From Pseudomonadota bacterium (GTDB lineage: Bacteria > Pseudomonadota > Alphaproteobacteria > Acetobacterales > Acetobacteraceae): a stretch of 64,000 nt of DNA. Shown here piece by piece: positions 62,726-64,000 of the stretch. The notes beneath the pieces were generated by a model. The model was not told the origin of the DNA. It worked only from the letters and a program-made list of their open reading frames with translations, and made no database searches. The DNA is taken from the NCBI GenBank assembly GCA_021805565.1, contig JAJZFA010000006.1:36579-100578 (forward strand), read 5' to 3'. Position 1 is the stretch's first letter. Every line of letters starts with the position of its first letter. The translations under genes and the position numbers were made by a program.

Positions 62726-63805
62726 GTGAACCGCGAAACCTCGCTATACCTCGACGCATGGCGTCTTCTCGCCGCACTCACTGTCTTCCTCGGCCACGTA
62801 TCGGGCGCGCGATTCACCGGGGGCCTTCTCTGGCAGTTCGGCCCCTTCATGGGTGAAGCCGTCGCGGTGTTCTTTGTGCTATCCGGCTTTGTCATCGGCT
62901 ATGCGACGGATCGAGGAAAGGAAACCGCGCAGTCGTACGCCGTCAGCCGGTTGGCGAGGATCTATTCGGTGGCGCTGCCTGCGCTTATCGTGACGTTTAT
63001 CCTGGATGCGTTCGGTCGTCTGTATCGACCAGAGTTTTATTCATCCTCATGGGGCTACGTTTCGGACGGGCAGGTTTGGCAATTTATGTCGGGCCTGCTG
63101 TTTTTGAATCAGATATGGAATCTCGTCGTACCTCAAGGATCGGACCTGCCGTACTGGTCGCTTGGTTACGAGGTCTGGTACTACGTGATTTTTGGACTTG
63201 CGACGTTCGCAACACGGCGCTGGCGAATCATCAGTGTCTTGTTCGCGCTGGCTGTCGTCGGACCGGCGATCGCATTCATGCTGCCGCTGTGGCTGTTCGG
63301 GCTTTTCGGATATAGATTTTGCGCCGCACGAGGTGTTGGCCGGCCGATGGGCTGGCTGCTCACTATTGGGACGCTGCTCGCGTGGGGTGCTTATGAGGGT
63401 TGGGGACGGAAACATGTTGCGGCAATCGTTACCATCCCCGCCTTTCTAAAGCGGGACAGTCTGCTGGAAGACTACGTCGTGGGCGCATTGTTTATCGCGC
63501 ACATCATCGGATTTCGGGCTATCTCAACGACTTTCGAGACTACAGCGAAACGCATTGGCAAACCGCTTCGCTGGGCCGCTGGCGCAACGTTCACAATCTA
63601 CCTGCTGCATTTGCCGGTGGCGCAATTCCTGACCACGCAGCTTCCTTGGCCACCCACATCCTGGCAAACACGAACTGTCATGTTCGCCGGCACGCTGCTG
63701 ATTCTGTTCGCGCTAGCGGAGGTAACCGAGCGACGAAAGGAACCCTGGAAGCGCGGTTTTAAAACACTTCTTGCACAGGTCCAGCCAAGCCAACCCGTAG
63801 CTTGA
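62726..63805 (+). CDS. Acyltransferase family 3 (OafA-like) membrane protein
   Basis: A 359-residue inner-membrane O-acyltransferase with about ten membrane segments. The family mark is the His in LTVFLGHVSGAR (residue 24), followed by AVAVFFVLSGFVIGYA and SRLARIYSVALPALIV with the Arg-Tyr pair. The C-terminus is a short cytoplasmic tail. It would transfer an acyl group to a sugar of an exported glycan. The start is GTG 62726. It follows the glycosyltransferase by 90 bases, so both may decorate one polysaccharide. The last 195 bases of the window hold no gene I can support. Confidence 0.88.
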   Translation: MNRETSLYLDAWRLLAALTVFLGHVSGARFTGGLLWQFGPFMGEAVAVFFVLSGFVIGYATDRGKETAQSYAVSRLARIYSVALPALIVTFILDAFGRLYRPEFYSSSWGYVSDGQVWQFMSGLLFLNQIWNLVVPQGSDLPYWSLGYEVWYYVIFGLATFATRRWRIISVLFALAVVGPAIAFMLPLWLFGLFGYRFCAARGVGRPMGWLLTIGTLLAWGAYEGWGRKHVAAIVTIPAFLKRDSLLEDYVVGALFIAHIIGFRAISTTFETTAKRIGKPLRWAAGATFTIYLLHLPVAQFLTTQLPWPPTSWQTRTVMFAGTLLILFALAEVTERRKEPWKRGFKTLLAQVQPSQPVA

Positions 63806-64000
63806 TACCAGAATATGACGGACGGGATAAATACGCGAATTCGGCCGCCAACCCGTCTGGGTCTGTTTGCCTAAGAGGCTGACCCGGAATGGAACCGGAA
63901 CGGACTCCTCAGCTTACTCACTCCGTTGGGGGCGCCGGCCGGACGGCGCAGTTGGATAGCGAAAATTGTTGCGTGACTTCAGCGGCTACGATTCTCTCGT

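Overview
This window is about 62% GC, densely coded alphaproteobacterial DNA. Gene content points to an aerobic methylotroph or acetotroph of the Acetobacteraceae type (compare Rhodopila, Acidiphilium and relatives). The reasons are a cluster in the order lpxC-bamD-recN-ligA, a lanthanide-type methanol dehydrogenase with its quinoprotein accessory set, glutathione-linked formaldehyde oxidation, many orphan substrate-binding proteins and dispersed intergenic repeats. The family assignment is an inference from gene content; no rRNA is present to fix it.

Layout. 1-14.7 kb: accessory catabolic genes (2-hydroxyacid dehydrogenase with an M24 protein, a benzoylformate-decarboxylase-like ThDP enzyme, an SDR, an MHS transporter, a TauD-like dioxygenase), a decayed IS110-type transposase end and three housekeeping or repair genes. 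14.7-17.7 kb: a nitric-oxide module in which an NsrR-type regulator, a group III truncated haemoglobin and a PAS protein face an MFS transporter across two NsrR-like operators. 17.7-31.6 kb: mixed core genes (DUF72, NUDIX, rarA, cysE, pdxJ, cytochrome b561, FKBP), a GH108 endolysin plus holin-like pair, and a TetR/MFS pair with two matching operators. 31.6-37.5 kb: a mobile region with decayed sequence, a type II restriction-modification system, MazEF and a large serine recombinase.

37.5-50.1 kb: a methanol/formaldehyde island. It holds gfa, a class III alcohol dehydrogenase, S-formylglutathione hydrolase, xoxF, xoxG, xoxJ, a CXXCW protein, a quinoprotein-relay zinc hydrolase, a SoxYZ-like carrier, cytochrome c and small companions. 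The island lies exactly between an intact tRNA-Ser(GCT) gene and a perfect 65-bp direct repeat of that tRNA's 3' part. XoxF would oxidise methanol in the periplasm using PQQ and a lanthanide and pass electrons to XoxG. The glutathione genes would take formaldehyde to formate in the cytoplasm.

50.2-64 kb: core chromosome with a GST, exonuclease III, lytic transglycosylase, creatininase-like protein, ligA, recN, bamD, lpxC, an RraA-like protein, a WsaF-like glycosyltransferase and an acyltransferase.

A roughly 118-bp repeat family occurs in five full or half copies (17.6, 21.0, 28.5, 30.2 and 58.3 kb). Four copies sit at the 3' end of a gene, and in three the stop codon lies inside the repeat.
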